From Lunularia cruciata (taxonomy: Eukaryota; Streptophyta; Marchantiopsida; Lunulariales; Lunulariaceae): a stretch of DNA of 64,000 nt. Location of the stretch: NCBI GenBank assembly GCA_948567375.1, contig OX419756.1:47630333-47694332 (forward strand), written 5' to 3'. This document shows, piece after piece, positions 32,188 to 43,352 of the stretch; within the stretch, counting starts at the first letter, position 1; every line of letters starts with the position of its first letter. Made by a program: the position numbers and the translations under genes. Below the pieces are notes generated by a model that was given only the letters and a program-made list of their open reading frames with translations, was not told the origin of the DNA and made no database searches.

Positions 32188-32823
32188 TATTCCCCCACTG
32201 CTAGTTGGTGATGTCCTCATCACTAGTGAAGCTTTGAACTCTTGGATGGCCAGTTGTGCATTCTGGAGATGAGAAAGAGGTTCCCATGTGGCATCATGAA
32301 GGGGATACCCTTTCCAAAGGACCTTGTACTCCATATATTCTTGACGGCTTGGTTGAATATGGAAACATGCAAGGATATGATCAACTTTGTACTCCTCATG
32401 ATCATTGATAAGGACATGAAGAAGAAGAGGTTGGAATTGAGTGGAAAAAGAAGATGGGTTAGGAAGAAAGGGTTTCAACTTGGAAACATGAAAGATAGGA
32501 TGGATGTGCATATGACAAAGCAAGGCAAGTTGATAAGCAACAAGAGAGACAATTTGGGTGACATCAAAGGGTCCTATCCAATTAAGGGCACGTTTATAAA
32601 CTTGGGTATCAAGTGGGAGAGGGAGGTTATTGGATGAAAGCATGACCTAATCACCAACTTGAAAGTTGAGATCACAACGATGGTGATCCGCATATTGTTT
32701 CTGACAATTTTGAGCAACAAGGAGATGAGATTTAGCTTGCTGGAGGGATTGGGAGATGGTGGTCAAGAAGGTAGAACTATAAGGGATGTGAGATGGAGGA
32801 GGAGCAAGAAGTGAATCTGGAAC
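32188..32823 (-). pseudogene. B integrase C-terminal domain and chromodomain
   Basis: The minus-strand frame 32643-32146 reads NWIGPFDVTQIVSLVAYQLA, IHPIFHVSKLKPF, then a well-preserved chromodomain (YKVDHILACFHIQ, then MEYKVLWKGYPLHDATWEPL). Another frame, 32835-32647, carries the preceding HHRCDLNFQVGD. The sequence is cut at 32823 by element A and continues at 40832. Confidence 0.88.
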
Positions 32824-33515
32824 TGTAACACCCATTTGAGCATATGTGTGGTATTGTGATATTTAGCTTGGTATTACAAGTACTTAAGAGATATTATTTA
32901 TATAGAAATAAAGGATGGTTCTATATTAGTCATGGTTAGCTAAAGTTATTCATAGCTAAGATAGAGAAGACTTTACTTTAGAGGAAGTAGAAAAGATGAG
33001 CACCACTATTTTGGATTTTAGTGTGTTGACTTGGTATTATTCCTAGGTGTTTGGCTTTGAGGAAAGAGTTGAGAACTCTTGAGCCTGCAAGCCTTTTTGT
33101 TTTGGATTCTTCTTTAGTCCAAGGATAGCCCATGTGAAGGAATCCTTGACTTAGTGGTTGGGTCAAGATAAGACCATACACTTAAGGGAATATGCCCATG
33201 TGAATGGATATTCCTTTTTACTTTTTGACTTTACTTCACTTTTAGTCTAGTAACTTGAGTTATTATGGTAATTACTAACTTTGGTACGTAACTATTTCAC
33301 AAGTATATAAACAAAGGGTGAGGAGGTACTCATCATCCTTTCATTTGCAACTATCTCTCTCTCATTGAGTTCTCTAGTGAGCAATATCTTGAGTCTTGGA
33401 GTGTTAGCCTTGGAGGAGTATGATGGAGTTGGGGTTCCTTGCCTTCTTAGTCCATGGTGCGCTACCATAATAGCCATCAGAGGTTCATCCTGAGTGAGAG
33501 ACAGGCCGGCTCACA
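32824..33515 (+). repeat. 5' LTR of element A
   Basis: 692 bp from TGTAACACCC to GGCTCACA. A TATA box (TATATAAAC) lies at 33304-33312, about 200 bp before the LTR end and followed by a CT-rich start region (ctatctctctctcattgag). Confidence 0.95.
33304..33312 (+). promoter_or_regulatory. TATA box in the 5' LTR of element A
   Basis: TATATAAAC in a gagg-free AT context, conserved in the 3' LTR (40620), in solo LTR G (30838) and in the diverged LTR at 63628. Confidence 0.7.
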
Positions 33516-33519
33516 TTTT

Positions 33520-33536
33520 TGGTTCCGTTGCCGGGA
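33520..33536 (+). other. Primer-binding site of element A, tRNA-Asp-like
   Basis: TGGTTCCGTTGCCGGGA, four bases after the LTR, differs at few positions from the tRNA-Asp primer site used by plant Athila/Tat elements (TGGCGCCGTTGCCGGGGA). This agrees with the lineage suggested by the integrase and RT. Confidence 0.75.
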
Positions 33537-33677
33537 CCTCTCTAGAAGGCAAGATAATGTTCCGCGTTCAATTCTACATTAGGCAGAAGGAGGCTATGAG
33601 AGCTCACTTGGAGGGGACATTAGGAGAGGAGAGGGCTGAACTTATGTTAGAGAACCAAGATCCATTTGTATACCCTG

Positions 33678-34083
33678 TAGTTCATTGTGATGTCTTTGAG
33701 GTGATTTTGTACATCTTGTACACATGAGAGGAATTGGAGAGATTGTGTGAGGTGGATTGCAGATTTTGGGGATTAAGGTGATTTTGGGCAAAATCTCAAG
33801 TTTGAGATCTGGACTTGAAATTTCTACACATGATAGCTTGGGTTATCTTTCAGTTAGCACACTTGAAATTATTGTGAGATTAGTTCATTGTGATGTCTTT
33901 GAGGTGATTTTGTACATCTTGTACACATGAGAGGAATTGGAGAGATTGTGTGAGGTGGATTGCAGATTTTGGGGATTAAGGTGATTTTGGGCAAAATCTC
34001 AAGTTTGAGATCTGGACTTGAAATTTCTACACATGATAGCTTGGGTTATCTTTCAGTTAGCACACTTGAAATTATTGTGAGAG
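33678..34083 (+). repeat. 203-bp tandem duplication in the leader of element A
   Basis: The block starting tagttcattgtgatgtcttt at 33678 is repeated from 33881 with almost no differences through acttgaaattattgtgaga. It closes the short frame that starts at 33557. Confidence 0.92.
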
Positions 34084-34624
34084 CTACTATGCACACTGGG
34101 TTAGAATTTTTGAAAGTTGATAGGCTAAAGTGCTCCCACAACTACATGCTCTCTCAAAAACTGTACAGAGTCTGCCATTTCTTCAATTTTCAGTGAATTC
34201 TCCTGAAAATTTCCAAGAAAGTTCAGTGCATTGTATTCTACCTGGTGCCAAAACAATTAGAGAGATATCGTTCTTGAGTAGGGAGTTATGAGTTTTTGAA
34301 GTGAGGAGGGTGGTTTTGAGACCAAATCTGAAATATATGTGCTGAATAGAAAGGTGTCTAGGCCAAATGGTTAAATGAAAAGATCTGAAATTTTTCAGGG
34401 AAGGATGCCCTAGAGCTGTGATTAAGTGGGCAAAATTTCAAAGGATTGTGACATAATAGTTGAGAGATTTGAGTGACATTGTGAGGAAGGGTCAATTCTG
34501 CATAGTGGAGATCTCATGCATGAGGAGTTTGAGATCAACAAAAAGCATGTTTGAGTATTTAGATTCATCTTGGGAACATGGAGGGTCATCAAGAGTGGAA
34601 ATTGAGATTATGCAAGGTTCCCCA

Positions 34625-35052
34625 AGGGTTTTGAGGTTATTGTAGGGGTGGATTTGAGGAAAAGAGAGTTTACAATAGAATTTGAAGAGAGTGTTGAGAG
34701 GATCCAAAAATCTACACCACTTGGAGGAAAGAGTGAGTCTAAGTGCTTTCTATGTAGAGAGAAGGGACATAAGGCAAGTTCATGTCCATTGACCTTTGAG
34801 AGCAAGAGATTGAGGGAAAGGAGAGGCTTACTTGACTTGGGTTTGCATGTTGGACCTTCTTCACCAAGACTAGGAGGGAGAAGATCTAAGACCAAGGAGT
34901 TGTGTGAGGTTTGTGGAGTGGAAGGACTTCCAAAAGGACATGAGTGTAGTGGAGTAAAAGCACTTTTGGAGACTTTGGTGAAGGATCTTGGAGAGAGTCT
35001 TAGTACAGCTACAAAAATACTACTATCTTCATCAGCTAGTTCTCAAGATTAG
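34625..35052 (+). CDS. Extra zinc-knuckle ORF before gag in element A
   Basis: The open frame can be read from about 34613 (YARFPKGFEVIVGVD) and then DLRKREFTIEFEESVERIQ. A CX2CX4HX4C zinc knuckle follows (CFLCREKGHKASSC), then a second Cys/His cluster (CEVCGVEGLPKGHEC) and a Ser-rich end at 35052. This arrangement resembles the tail of DUF4283 / zf-CCHC-type proteins found in plant LINE ORF1 and related proteins. No initiator ATG is visible, and the frame closes upstream at 34607. It is separate from the gag zinc knuckle at 36130. It could be a captured nucleic-acid-binding domain or the remnant of a longer ORF1 starting at 33557. Only the zinc knuckle is certain. Confidence 0.55.
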
Positions 35053-35283
35053 TGATGGAGATAATCTTTCAACTTATGGATAAACTATCCATGAGAGTTA
35101 GATTAATATGCACTCTAGGATTTGATGTTGCTATAGAAATCTTGGAGTAACCTGAACCTTTTGTGTTCTCTAGAGTGGATTATTCTCAGATGGTGTTAGT
35201 CATTTATATACTCTATTAGTAATAGAGTGAGAGAAAAGAAAAGAGAAAAAAATTGAGAGAAAGAAAGATAGTGAGAGGTTAAG

Positions 35284-35928
35284 ATGGGGAAACTTCCGGT
35301 TTTCTTTGGCAAGGATGGAGAAGATGTGGAGGCCTTTGTGAGAGACTTCAAGAGAGCTTGCATAGGAAACAATGAGAGGAGGAAGAATGAGTGGGTTTCA
35401 TTATTACCAGATTTCTTTGAGGATGTAGCACTTACATGGTATGAGTCAGAATACCAAAAGAGAGAGAGGAGAGATGGGGAAGAGGAGTCTTGGGAGACTT
35501 TGACTTCAGCACTCATTGAGAACTTTCTTCTTGATGAGAGTTATGAGAGATTGATGAGTGAGGTTACATTTCTCAAGCAAGGAGAAGGAGAGAAAGTGAG
35601 AGTCTATATGGAAAGAGTGGAAAAGTTAGAGTCCAGATTTCGCATAGTGTTGAGGAAGGGTGGGGATGATGTGGAGACTACAATGACTGGCATAGGGGCC
35701 ATTCTCACCAAGAATTTTGTGGGAGGGTTGAGACCACAAATTAGAATCAAGGTGAGATATGAGAAACTTCTTCCAAGGTTGAAGCTATCAAGATCGCAAT
35801 TCGTATGGAGGAGAGTTTGGAAGGAGATGAGAGTGATTTGGTGGCGAAGGAGGTTGTGCATCCTCCTCAAAGCTATAAGTATGGTGGAACTTCTGATACT
35901 TTGGTGGCAAGGGTTGCACCACAACTAG
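35284..35928 (+). pseudogene. Element A gag, capsid part
   Basis: It starts MGKLPVFFGKDGEDVEAFVR. It has the retrotransposon gag core with WVSLLPDFFEDVALTWYESE, WETLTSALIENFLLDESYER and KNFVGGLRPQIRIKVRYEKL. A frameshift at about 35800 moves the reading to the next frame (35805 onward). Apart from that, gag is clean. Its product would build the particle. Confidence 0.88.
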
Positions 35929-36899
35929 TGGTTGCTCCAGTTCTTGCACCTCCACCAAAAGATCCACTTCAAACCATCACAGAACAACTTGCGGATCTCA
36001 AGATCAATGTGGTGCAACTATGGGAGAAGAGAGAGGTGGATCAGAATGTAGGAAGAGGGCCTAGGAGTTATGAAAACTATCCATATAGAGGAGGACAACC
36101 AGTCAATAATTTCAATGATAGAAATTGTTTTGGTTGTGGAGGAAGAGGCCATATCCAAAGGAATTGCCCAAATTCCACTTACCATGGAGGAAGGGGTTAT
36201 GAGGGAGCCAATAGAGGGAAAGAGGGAGGTAGTGAAACCCAAGTGGCTCCTAATCCCAAAAAAGGTAAGGAGATAGCATCCATAGATATGGTTAAGAGCA
36301 AGTACAAGAAGGGAGAGTGCTCAAACTCCAAGGGTCTTAATTTGGAGCTTTTGGCACAAGAGAAGAAGAGAGCTCGTTTTGCAGAGGATGTTCACTCTTC
36401 TCAAGGATTCACTCCAAGCAATGATACTCCTATGTCTACTAGGAGCACTCGCACCTCAACACCATCAACAACAAAGACTCCAAGGAAGAAGTTGGGGATG
36501 GAGGACTTCTTGATCTCAAAGCAACAATGGAACTACAATGTGTTGGAGGATGTTGGTAGTCATAAGGCTAACATCACAATGGGCCAATTAATTGCTTTGA
36601 ACTCTACCTTGAGAAAGGAGCTTAGAGGTGGTTTGAGTTCTACAAGGAGCAAGAGGAAGAAGAAGGAAAAAGTTCTAGTATCAATGGGGGTGGTAGATGC
36701 CAAACCAGCACCATGGGAGGCTTGTGAATGTGCCTCCAAGATTGATGTGAGAGTGAATGGTCACAACATCAAGGATGCATTGGTTGATGGAGGATCAACA
36801 GTAAATGCCATGTCAGAAAGGTTGATGAAGAAGTTGGGTATGATACCCTCAAGACCTTCAACATTTGTGGTGAGCATGGCAAACAAGCAACAAGTTTGA
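35805..36899 (+). pseudogene. Element A gag C-terminus and protease start
   Basis: This continues gag in a new frame with a zinc knuckle CFGCGGRGHIQRNC near 36127, a basic and Ser/Thr-rich linker, then a retropepsin-like start with ALVDGGSTVNAMSERLMKKL (active site D-G-G rather than D-S/T-G). A TGA at 36897 ends the frame; the same frame continues after it. The loss of the Ser/Thr after the Asp is unusual, though D-G-G-like sites are seen in decayed copies. Confidence 0.85.
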
Positions 36900-36908
36900 C
36901 CAGTAGAG

Positions 36909-37790
36909 GTGATGGATAAAGTGGTAGTTTCAGTTATGGGAGTTCAAAATCTCATGACTTTCCAAGTCTTGAAGGATTCAAGCTATGACTTACTTCTTGG
37001 GAGGCCATGGTTGAGAGCAGCACACACAACTGATCAATGGCACAAAGGGTACTTGAGGATTGGGCCATCAAACCATAGAGTCACAGTTCCTGTGACTAAC
37101 ACCACCAACACTTCACATTTAGATACACCATCTTCTGATTATTGGGAATCAGATTCTAAAGAAGGAGCTTCAGGTGTGGACACAAGCATGGAAGAGGAGA
37201 CTTCCACGGAGAAAGATGAATCTGAATCTGATTCAGATGTGTATCCTTTGTGTGCTATGGATTTTGCACCTAAGCCCGAGGTTTTGAAGGACCCAGACAA
37301 ATCACCATTGACACTTGAGGAGGTAGAGAGAAGGTTATCTACCCTCAAGTATGGCCCAAATGTTACCAAGGAGGAGAAGGTGAGATTTGAGGAGATTTTA
37401 TGCAAGTTCATCCATGTTTTTGCTGTTATTTACAAGGATTTGAAGGAAGTCATCTTGGAGGAGCACAAGATAGAGGTGGAGTCACATGCAAGACCAATCC
37501 GCCAAAAACAATGTCGCATTAGCCCACCAATATCTTTGGTTGTGAAGGAGGAGATTGATAAGCTCAAGGAGGCTGGATTTATCTTTGAGATGGAGAATTC
37601 AGAATGGGTGTCTCCAATTGTCATTGTGAAGAAAAAGAATGGCAAGCTTCGGGTTTGTGTGGATTACAAGAAGCTCAATGCTATTACCAAGAAGGAATAC
37701 TACCCATTGCCATTCATTGATGAGATCTTGGAGGAGGTTGCAAGTCATGAGAGGTACAGTTTTGGAGATGGTTATATGGATATAACCAAA
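36909..37790 (+). pseudogene. Element A protease end and RT N-terminal half
   Basis: The frame starts with VEVMDKVVVSVMGVQNL-like sequence and SYDLLLGRPWLRAAHTTDQW (protease C-terminus). It then has RT motifs: GFIFEMENSEWVSPIVIVKK, KLRVCVDYKKLNAITKKEYY and PLPFIDEILEEVASHERYSF. A frameshift at about 37775 falls just at the first catalytic motif (expected D-G-Y, seen as GDGY). Confidence 0.88.
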
Positions 37791-38130
37791 TCAAGATTGC
37801 ACCAGAGCATCAACAACTCACCACATTCACCACACCTTGGGGAACTTACGCTTTCAAGGTCATGCCTTTTGGGCTTTGCAATGCTCCAGCCACATTCCAA
37901 CGGTTCATGAACAAGGTATTTGAACCTTTCATTGGGAAATTTGTGAGAGACTTCATTGATGACTTTTGTGTCTATGGAAGCAAGGAGGAGCACTTTGAGC
38001 ACCTAATCAAAGTCTTGCAATGCTTGGATGAGGCAAATGCATCACTCAACCCAGAGAAGTGCATTTTTGGATGTGAAGAAGGTCTACTTTGGGGGCACAT
38101 CATCTCCAAGGATGGAATAGGTGAGGAAAA
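37791..38130 (+). pseudogene. Element A RT C-terminal half
   Basis: After the shift the frame reads YNQIKIAPEHQQLTTFTTPW, FKVMPFGLCNAPATFQRFMN, then the active site FVRDFIDDFCVYGSKEEH. The FIDD/FMDD-FxVYG pattern is typical of the Athila/Tat branch. A second frameshift at about 38120 leads into the ribonuclease region. Confidence 0.88.
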
Positions 38131-39824
38131 TCTCAGACCTTCCATTTGCTTCAAGCTTGACAAAGTTACGCCAATTCTTGGGGATGGTTGGATACTATAG
38201 GAGGTTCATCTTCTCATTTTCCAACAAGGCTTATGGATTCACCATCTACATGAAGAAGGGTGTAGATTACATGGTGATTTTGGAGGACAAGGAGGCTCTC
38301 AAAGCTTTTGAGGAGCTCAAGCAATCCCTTATTGTAACTCCAATTCTTGCTAAACCTGATTGGAGTAAGCCTTTCATCCTTTACACTGATGCTTCTAATG
38401 TAGCTATAGGATGCACTCTTAGTCAATTAGACCAAGATGGGCATGATCATCCAATAGCTTATGCTAGTAGGCAGATGGTTTCAGCAGAGAAGAATTACTC
38501 TGTCACAGAGAGAGAAGGGTTGGCAGTGATCTTTGGTCTCAAGAAGTTTAGACACTACTTGATTGGAGGGAAAGCCACCATTATCACGGATCACAAGGCT
38601 TTGAAGTACATCTTCAACAAGCCTAATGTTGAAGGGAGACTAGCAAGGTGGATGATACTCTTGTATGAGTATGACTACACCATTGAGGATATGCCAGGAA
38701 AGAAACATGCAAATGCTGATTGGTTATCTAGAGCCTATGATCATGATGGAGATGAGCCAGTGGATGATTCCTTCCCGGATGAGGAGCTCATGATAATCTC
38801 AGTCACTCAAGAGGTTCCAATGGAGTACAAGGAGATTGTGAATTTTGTGACAAGAGGTAACTATCCAAAAGGGATGCATGCTAGGGAGAGAAAGGCCCTT
38901 GCAGCAAGATCTAGACCTTACACAATGGTGGAGGATATTCTTTTTCACCAAGGAGCAGATGGTCTACTTCAAAGAGCAATGGGTAAGGAAGAGTCTATCC
39001 TACTCATAAAGGAGTTTCATGAAGGTTTAGTATGTGGAGGACACTTTGCAAGAAAGGTGACTGATTTCAAGATTCTAGATGCAGGTTACCATTGGAGAGG
39101 GATTTTCAAGGATTGTCTTGATTATTGCAAAACTTGTCATGTTTGTCAAGCTTTTGCTAGAAAGTCTGCATCCACTCCACCACTTAGATCAATTCCATTG
39201 CTAGGACCTTTTGAGAAGTGGGGAATTGATTTTGTGGGTCCTCTCAATAGAACCCCAAGGAACAATTGGTACATTGTGGTAGTTACTGATTACCTTACCA
39301 AGTGGGTTGAGGCTAGACCATTGAGGGACAAGAATGAAGATGAAGTGGGTAGATTTCTTTATGAACGCATTATCACTAGGTTTGGATGCCCTTTGGAGTT
39401 GGTTTCTGATAGAGGAGGAGAGTTTACAAGAAGCATTACTACAGCCATGCTACAACATTTCTCTATCACACATAGAGTAACTACATCCTATAAGCCGAAT
39501 TCCAATGGCTTGGCAGAGAGAACCAATCAGACCTTGTGCATGATGTTGGCCAAAGATGCAAAAATGGAGGGGGCTAAACATCATTGGGACAAGAGGATTC
39601 ATGCAGTTTTGTGGGAGTATAGGACAACCATGAAGACTTCCACCGGATATTCTCCATTTCAATTGGTGTATGGTATTGAGTCTACCTTACCTATTCACTT
39701 TGATCTTCCTACCTTCCAAAGCATTCAAAGGAGATTGAAGAAAGTACAAGGAGGTGATGCAGAGAAGTCAAGGAAGGATCAACTCATGGAGTTGGAAGAG
39801 GCAAGAGCAGTTGCTATGGTTTGA
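38121..39824 (+). pseudogene. Element A RNase H and integrase
   Basis: A 567-codon open frame, the longest in the window. RT connection: KLRQFLGMVGYYRRFIFSFS. RNase H: FILYTDASNVAIGCTLSQLD, AVIFGLKKFRHYLIGG, IITDHKALKYIF and HANADWLSRA. Integrase HHCC: the zinc-binding His pair around FHEGLVCGGHFARKVTDFK and CKTCHVCQ. Catalytic core: KWGIDFVGPLNRTPRNNW, LVSDRGGEFTRSI and SYKPNSNGLAERTNQTL, supplying D, D and E. The frame ends with a TGA at 39822. This looks recently active. Confidence 0.92.
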
Positions 39825-40091
39825 GTGGAGCAAGCCCAAAGGAAACAAAAGGAGAGCTATGACAAGAGGCAAGGCAAGAAGAAGGTGGAGCCTTTCAAAG
39901 AAGGTGATTGGGTAATGTTGTTTGATTCCATTCAATTCAAGAGAGTGCAAAAGAAGTTTTTGCCTAAGTACTTTGGACCTTTCATAGTAGAGAAGGTGTG
40001 GGGCAATTACACCTATGATCTCAAGGATTTGGGAGGAAGACACTTTGATAGGATTAACCATGATAAGTTGAAGATATACCATAGAAGGTAG
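39825..40091 (+). pseudogene. Element A integrase C-terminal domain
   Basis: It continues the same frame past the TGA: YDKRQGKKKVEPFKEGDWVM, FLPKYFGPFIVEKVWGNYTY and FDRINHDKLKIYHRR, then a stop. The GPF motif is present. No chromodomain follows, in contrast with B, D and E. The polypurine tract (gtccgggggtaaa) lies just before the 3' LTR. Confidence 0.88.
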
Positions 40092-40139
40092 AGAGGCCTT
40101 CACTTTGAGGACAAAGTGAAAACTTAGTCCGGGGGTAAA

Positions 40140-40831
40140 TGTAACACCCATTTGTGCATGTGTGTGGTATTGTGATATTTAGCTTGGTATTACAAGTACT
40201 TAAGAGATATTATTTATATAGAGATAAAGGATGGTTCTATATTAGTCATGGTTAGCTAAAGTTAGTCATAGCTAAGATAGAGAGGACTTTACTTTAGAGG
40301 AAGTAGAAAAGATGAGCACCACTATTTTGGATTTTAGTGTGTTGACTTGGTATTATTCCTAGGTGTTTGGCTTTGAGGAAAAAGTTGAGAACTCTTGAGC
40401 CCGCAAGCCTTTTTGTTTTGGATTCTTCTTTAGTCCAAGGATAGCCCATGTGAAGGAATCCTTGACTTAGTGGTTGGGTCAAGATAAGACCACATGCTTA
40501 AGGGAATATGCCCATGTGAATGGATATTCCTTTTTACTTTTTGACTTTACTTGACTTTTAGTCTAGTAACTTGAGTTACTATGGTAATTACTAACTTTGG
40601 TACGTAACTATTTCACAAGTATATAAACAAGGGGTGAGGAAGTACTCATCATCCTTTCATTTGCAACTATCTCTCTCTCATTGAGTTCTCTAGTGAGCAA
40701 TGTCTTGAGTCTTGGAGTGTTAGCCTTGGAGGAGTATGATGGAGTTGGGGTTCCTTGCCTTCTTAGTCCATGGTGCGCTACCATAATAGCCATCAGAGGT
40801 TCATCCTGAGTGAGAGACAGGCCGGCTCACA
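40140..40831 (+). repeat. 3' LTR of element A
   Basis: 692 bp, same length as the 5' LTR, differing mainly by transitions. It is preceded by a G-rich polypurine tract at 40128-40139. Confidence 0.95.
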
Positions 40832-41125
40832 GAACAAGTGGATCTTGGCCAAAATTGAAAAAGAAAGGAGAGAATCTGGTGCTTGCCTATTCAGAATTAT
40901 TGTAGGTAAACTTTGTAGCTACAAGACATTCATCCCAATTGGTATGGTGAATGTTGACAAAGACACAAAGTATACCTTCCAAGGTGCAATTTTCATGTTC
41001 AGTTTTTCCATCAGTTTGAGGATGATAGGCCGTGGACAAAGAAAGCTTGGTGCCGAGTATCACGGAAGAGTGCTTGCCAAAACTTTCCAATGAAGCAAGG
41101 ATCACGGTTGGAGATGAGTACACAT
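40832..41125 (-). pseudogene. B integrase core, middle piece
   Basis: This lies between element A and insertion C. The minus strand has MYSSPTVILASLESFGKHSS (frameshifted), then ILGTKLSLSTAYHPQTDGKT with the third catalytic-residue context, and VFVNIHHTNWDECLVATKFT. It aligns directly with D integrase 22030-22320. Confidence 0.88.
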
Positions 41126-43348
41126 TGTCGTACTATTTCTTTCTCTCTCTCGAAACACACTAGGTGCCTAGTTGTGGAGACTACAGATCAAAGGCCATAT
41201 GCAAACCTATAACTACTTGTTTGAACACACTCGTTACCTAACCGCCGGAACCCTCCTCTCTTGTAACTAGTATTTTTGTTATTGGGAAGGGTAGTGACGT
41301 GCAACCTAACCTGTCATCAAACCATGCACTCCGGGTCTGTTGGTCATCACCTCTAGCATTACCAAGGAGACAAACATAGCACTCCAAGAAGGAAATAACC
41401 TAAGCGCAAAGCTTGCACACCAATCCAAACCCATTGGGCGTACAAACATGCATACAAGCATAGAGAGAATCCAATCACAAGAATACTGCAACAACTCTCT
41501 TTGCTTTTTGTCAAAAAAGAGCTTCAAAGCCTTCTTGCTCTATCATAAATCTCATTTCAACCTGTACTCCAAGCCTCTTCCAATCTGAACTTCAGATCTC
41601 AACAATTTTCTACTCCAAGTGGAGAATTCCTATATATTCTTAACAAGGAAAAATCTGCACAGCTCATATAACTATAACTTTTTCTATGTAGCTTGGATTT
41701 GAGAGTTCTAGAACTCAATCAAAAACCTGTGAGATAAGCTTTCCAATAACATAAAATAGGGTTCAATCAGATCACTATAGCTCCCTTGACAAGCTCTCAA
41801 AGTTGGCCAGATGTTTCACAACTTTCACCCTAATTTTGAAATCCCTATTTTAGGGTTTTGCCCTTGGTTCTTGTCAACTTTCACCTGATTTCTAAATCAG
41901 ATGTTCACTTGGTCCTCAAAAAACACTCTGGAAATCTGAACTCTCAATCATATTCACAAAAGTAAGAGAATCAACATTCTATGATTGAAGAAAGAAATGC
42001 TCTTTTGAGCTTACAATAGTCTTTTTAGTAAAACTTGTTACATCAGATCTCACTGTATATGAATCCAGAGCCAAATAAATTTTCCATAGTAGTTGGTCAT
42101 GCTTTTCTTTAACGCTCTGAAAAGTTTGATGGCCTAATCCAACCCCAATCCTTAGATATGGATCAATTCCTGAGTTGGGCTAACTTGTGAGCTCTATAGA
42201 CCCAAGTATACTTGATCCAAGACCTTTAATTCTCTATGTCAGGAATTCACATGAAACCTTTGCACAAAGGTGCAAACCCTAACCAAAAACAAGACTGGAA
42301 ATTTTCATAAGGTATCTTGAACCACAACTTGGAGAGTGACCAAAACTCCAAACCTAATCACTAGCTCTTCTCCATCACCTTACATCTCAAGAGCTTCAAC
42401 TTCAATCAACCAAATCTGATTTGAGATTAACCCAAAACTAAATTTCTTGAGTGCAATACTATAAGCACTTTGTCTTTTCTCCAATCCCTCTGACAGATAG
42501 TCAAAATGTCTCAATAAACTATCTCAATTGCTTACTTTGTGCTCCAGGGTATGAATTCTACCTCCCTTGATTCAATTGATGATATCCCTACCAAGATCAA
42601 CTCAAATTGTGTGAGTTCTATCTTCAGATTGTATTATGTTAGCTCTTCTTTCCAACCATGATCTTCATTCTCCAAATAGCCTCCCCTAACTCCTTTGATG
42701 GTCAAAACTCTAGACTCCTCTCTTGGGACCCAATCTCTTGCACATTTGTCCTTTAGTCTTTTTACTTTTTGACAAATGGACCCCACAACTCCACCTTAAA
42801 GCTTATGAGCAAAAATTTAGGTATTCCTTAAATATAGAAGCACATATATTGTCAAGTCCTAGACATGCTCATAAATAAGCACCGAAAGGATGATAGGATC
42901 CGGGTTTCCCATCACCGACTCCACAAATACCGTCCCAAAATGTGCCACCAACCAGTCTCGTAAGCCATCATGGTGCAAAATCTGAAGCCTGATGAGAAAA
43001 GGATTTGAGAGTGACAGACCGGGAGCATGGGACATCTCATGCTCAAATGCTTCCTCTAATGTTCTACCACTTGCGGATTACTACAACTCTCACTCCCAAC
43101 ATCCTCCTCCCCCTCGAGACTCCTCGATTGAAACATCCCTTTGTCTCTCCACTCACCCTCATCTATATTCATCAGAGTTCTCAAACATGATAAGATTGTA
43201 ACCCATGTAGCCAACCATATACATGTACATAGATTGCTCACATGGCAGCATCTCATCTGTCGGATCTAACATACAACCTACCCCACTAATGTGGAGATAA
43301 ATTGTGATAAGTCACTTTTTTTCAGGCTATGCAAACCACAACATGACA
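41126..43348 (-). mobile_element. Insertion C, 2.2 kb, probable solo LTR
   Basis: Comparison with D (gtacacatggcatccc) shows that B is interrupted between gtacacat (41125) and ggcatcc (43353). The insert begins TGTCGTAC and, read on the minus strand, begins TGTCATGTTG, so it has TG...CA ends. It carries no domain. The minus strand ends in an A/G-rich gagagagaaagaaatag tract like an LTR end. A clear target duplication was not found. It is best called a long solo LTR of an unidentified family. Confidence 0.6.
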
Positions 43349-43352
43349 ATGC

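Larger units (their letters stand above)
32824..40831 (+). mobile_element. Element A: Athila/Tat-like Ty3/gypsy retrotransposon
   Basis: An 8008-bp element on the plus strand. LTRs are 692 bp each (32824-33515, 40140-40831) and differ at about 15 positions by my count, so this is the youngest large insertion. The flanks are GAAC (32820-32823 and 40832-40835). The intact homologous site in D reads ttggaacaagtggatc, which confirms the insertion point. A tRNA-Asp-like primer site follows the 5' LTR. Gag, protease, RT, RNase H and integrase are in order. There is no chromodomain, and an extra ORF precedes gag. Few lesions break the reading frame. Confidence 0.93.

Noticed and set aside
41126..43352. 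Insertion C as a DNA transposon with terminal inverted repeats
   Set aside because: Only about 7-8 bp (CATTGTC/GACAATG) match in inverted orientation and no target duplication fits; a solo LTR explains the TG...CA ends better, though not proven.
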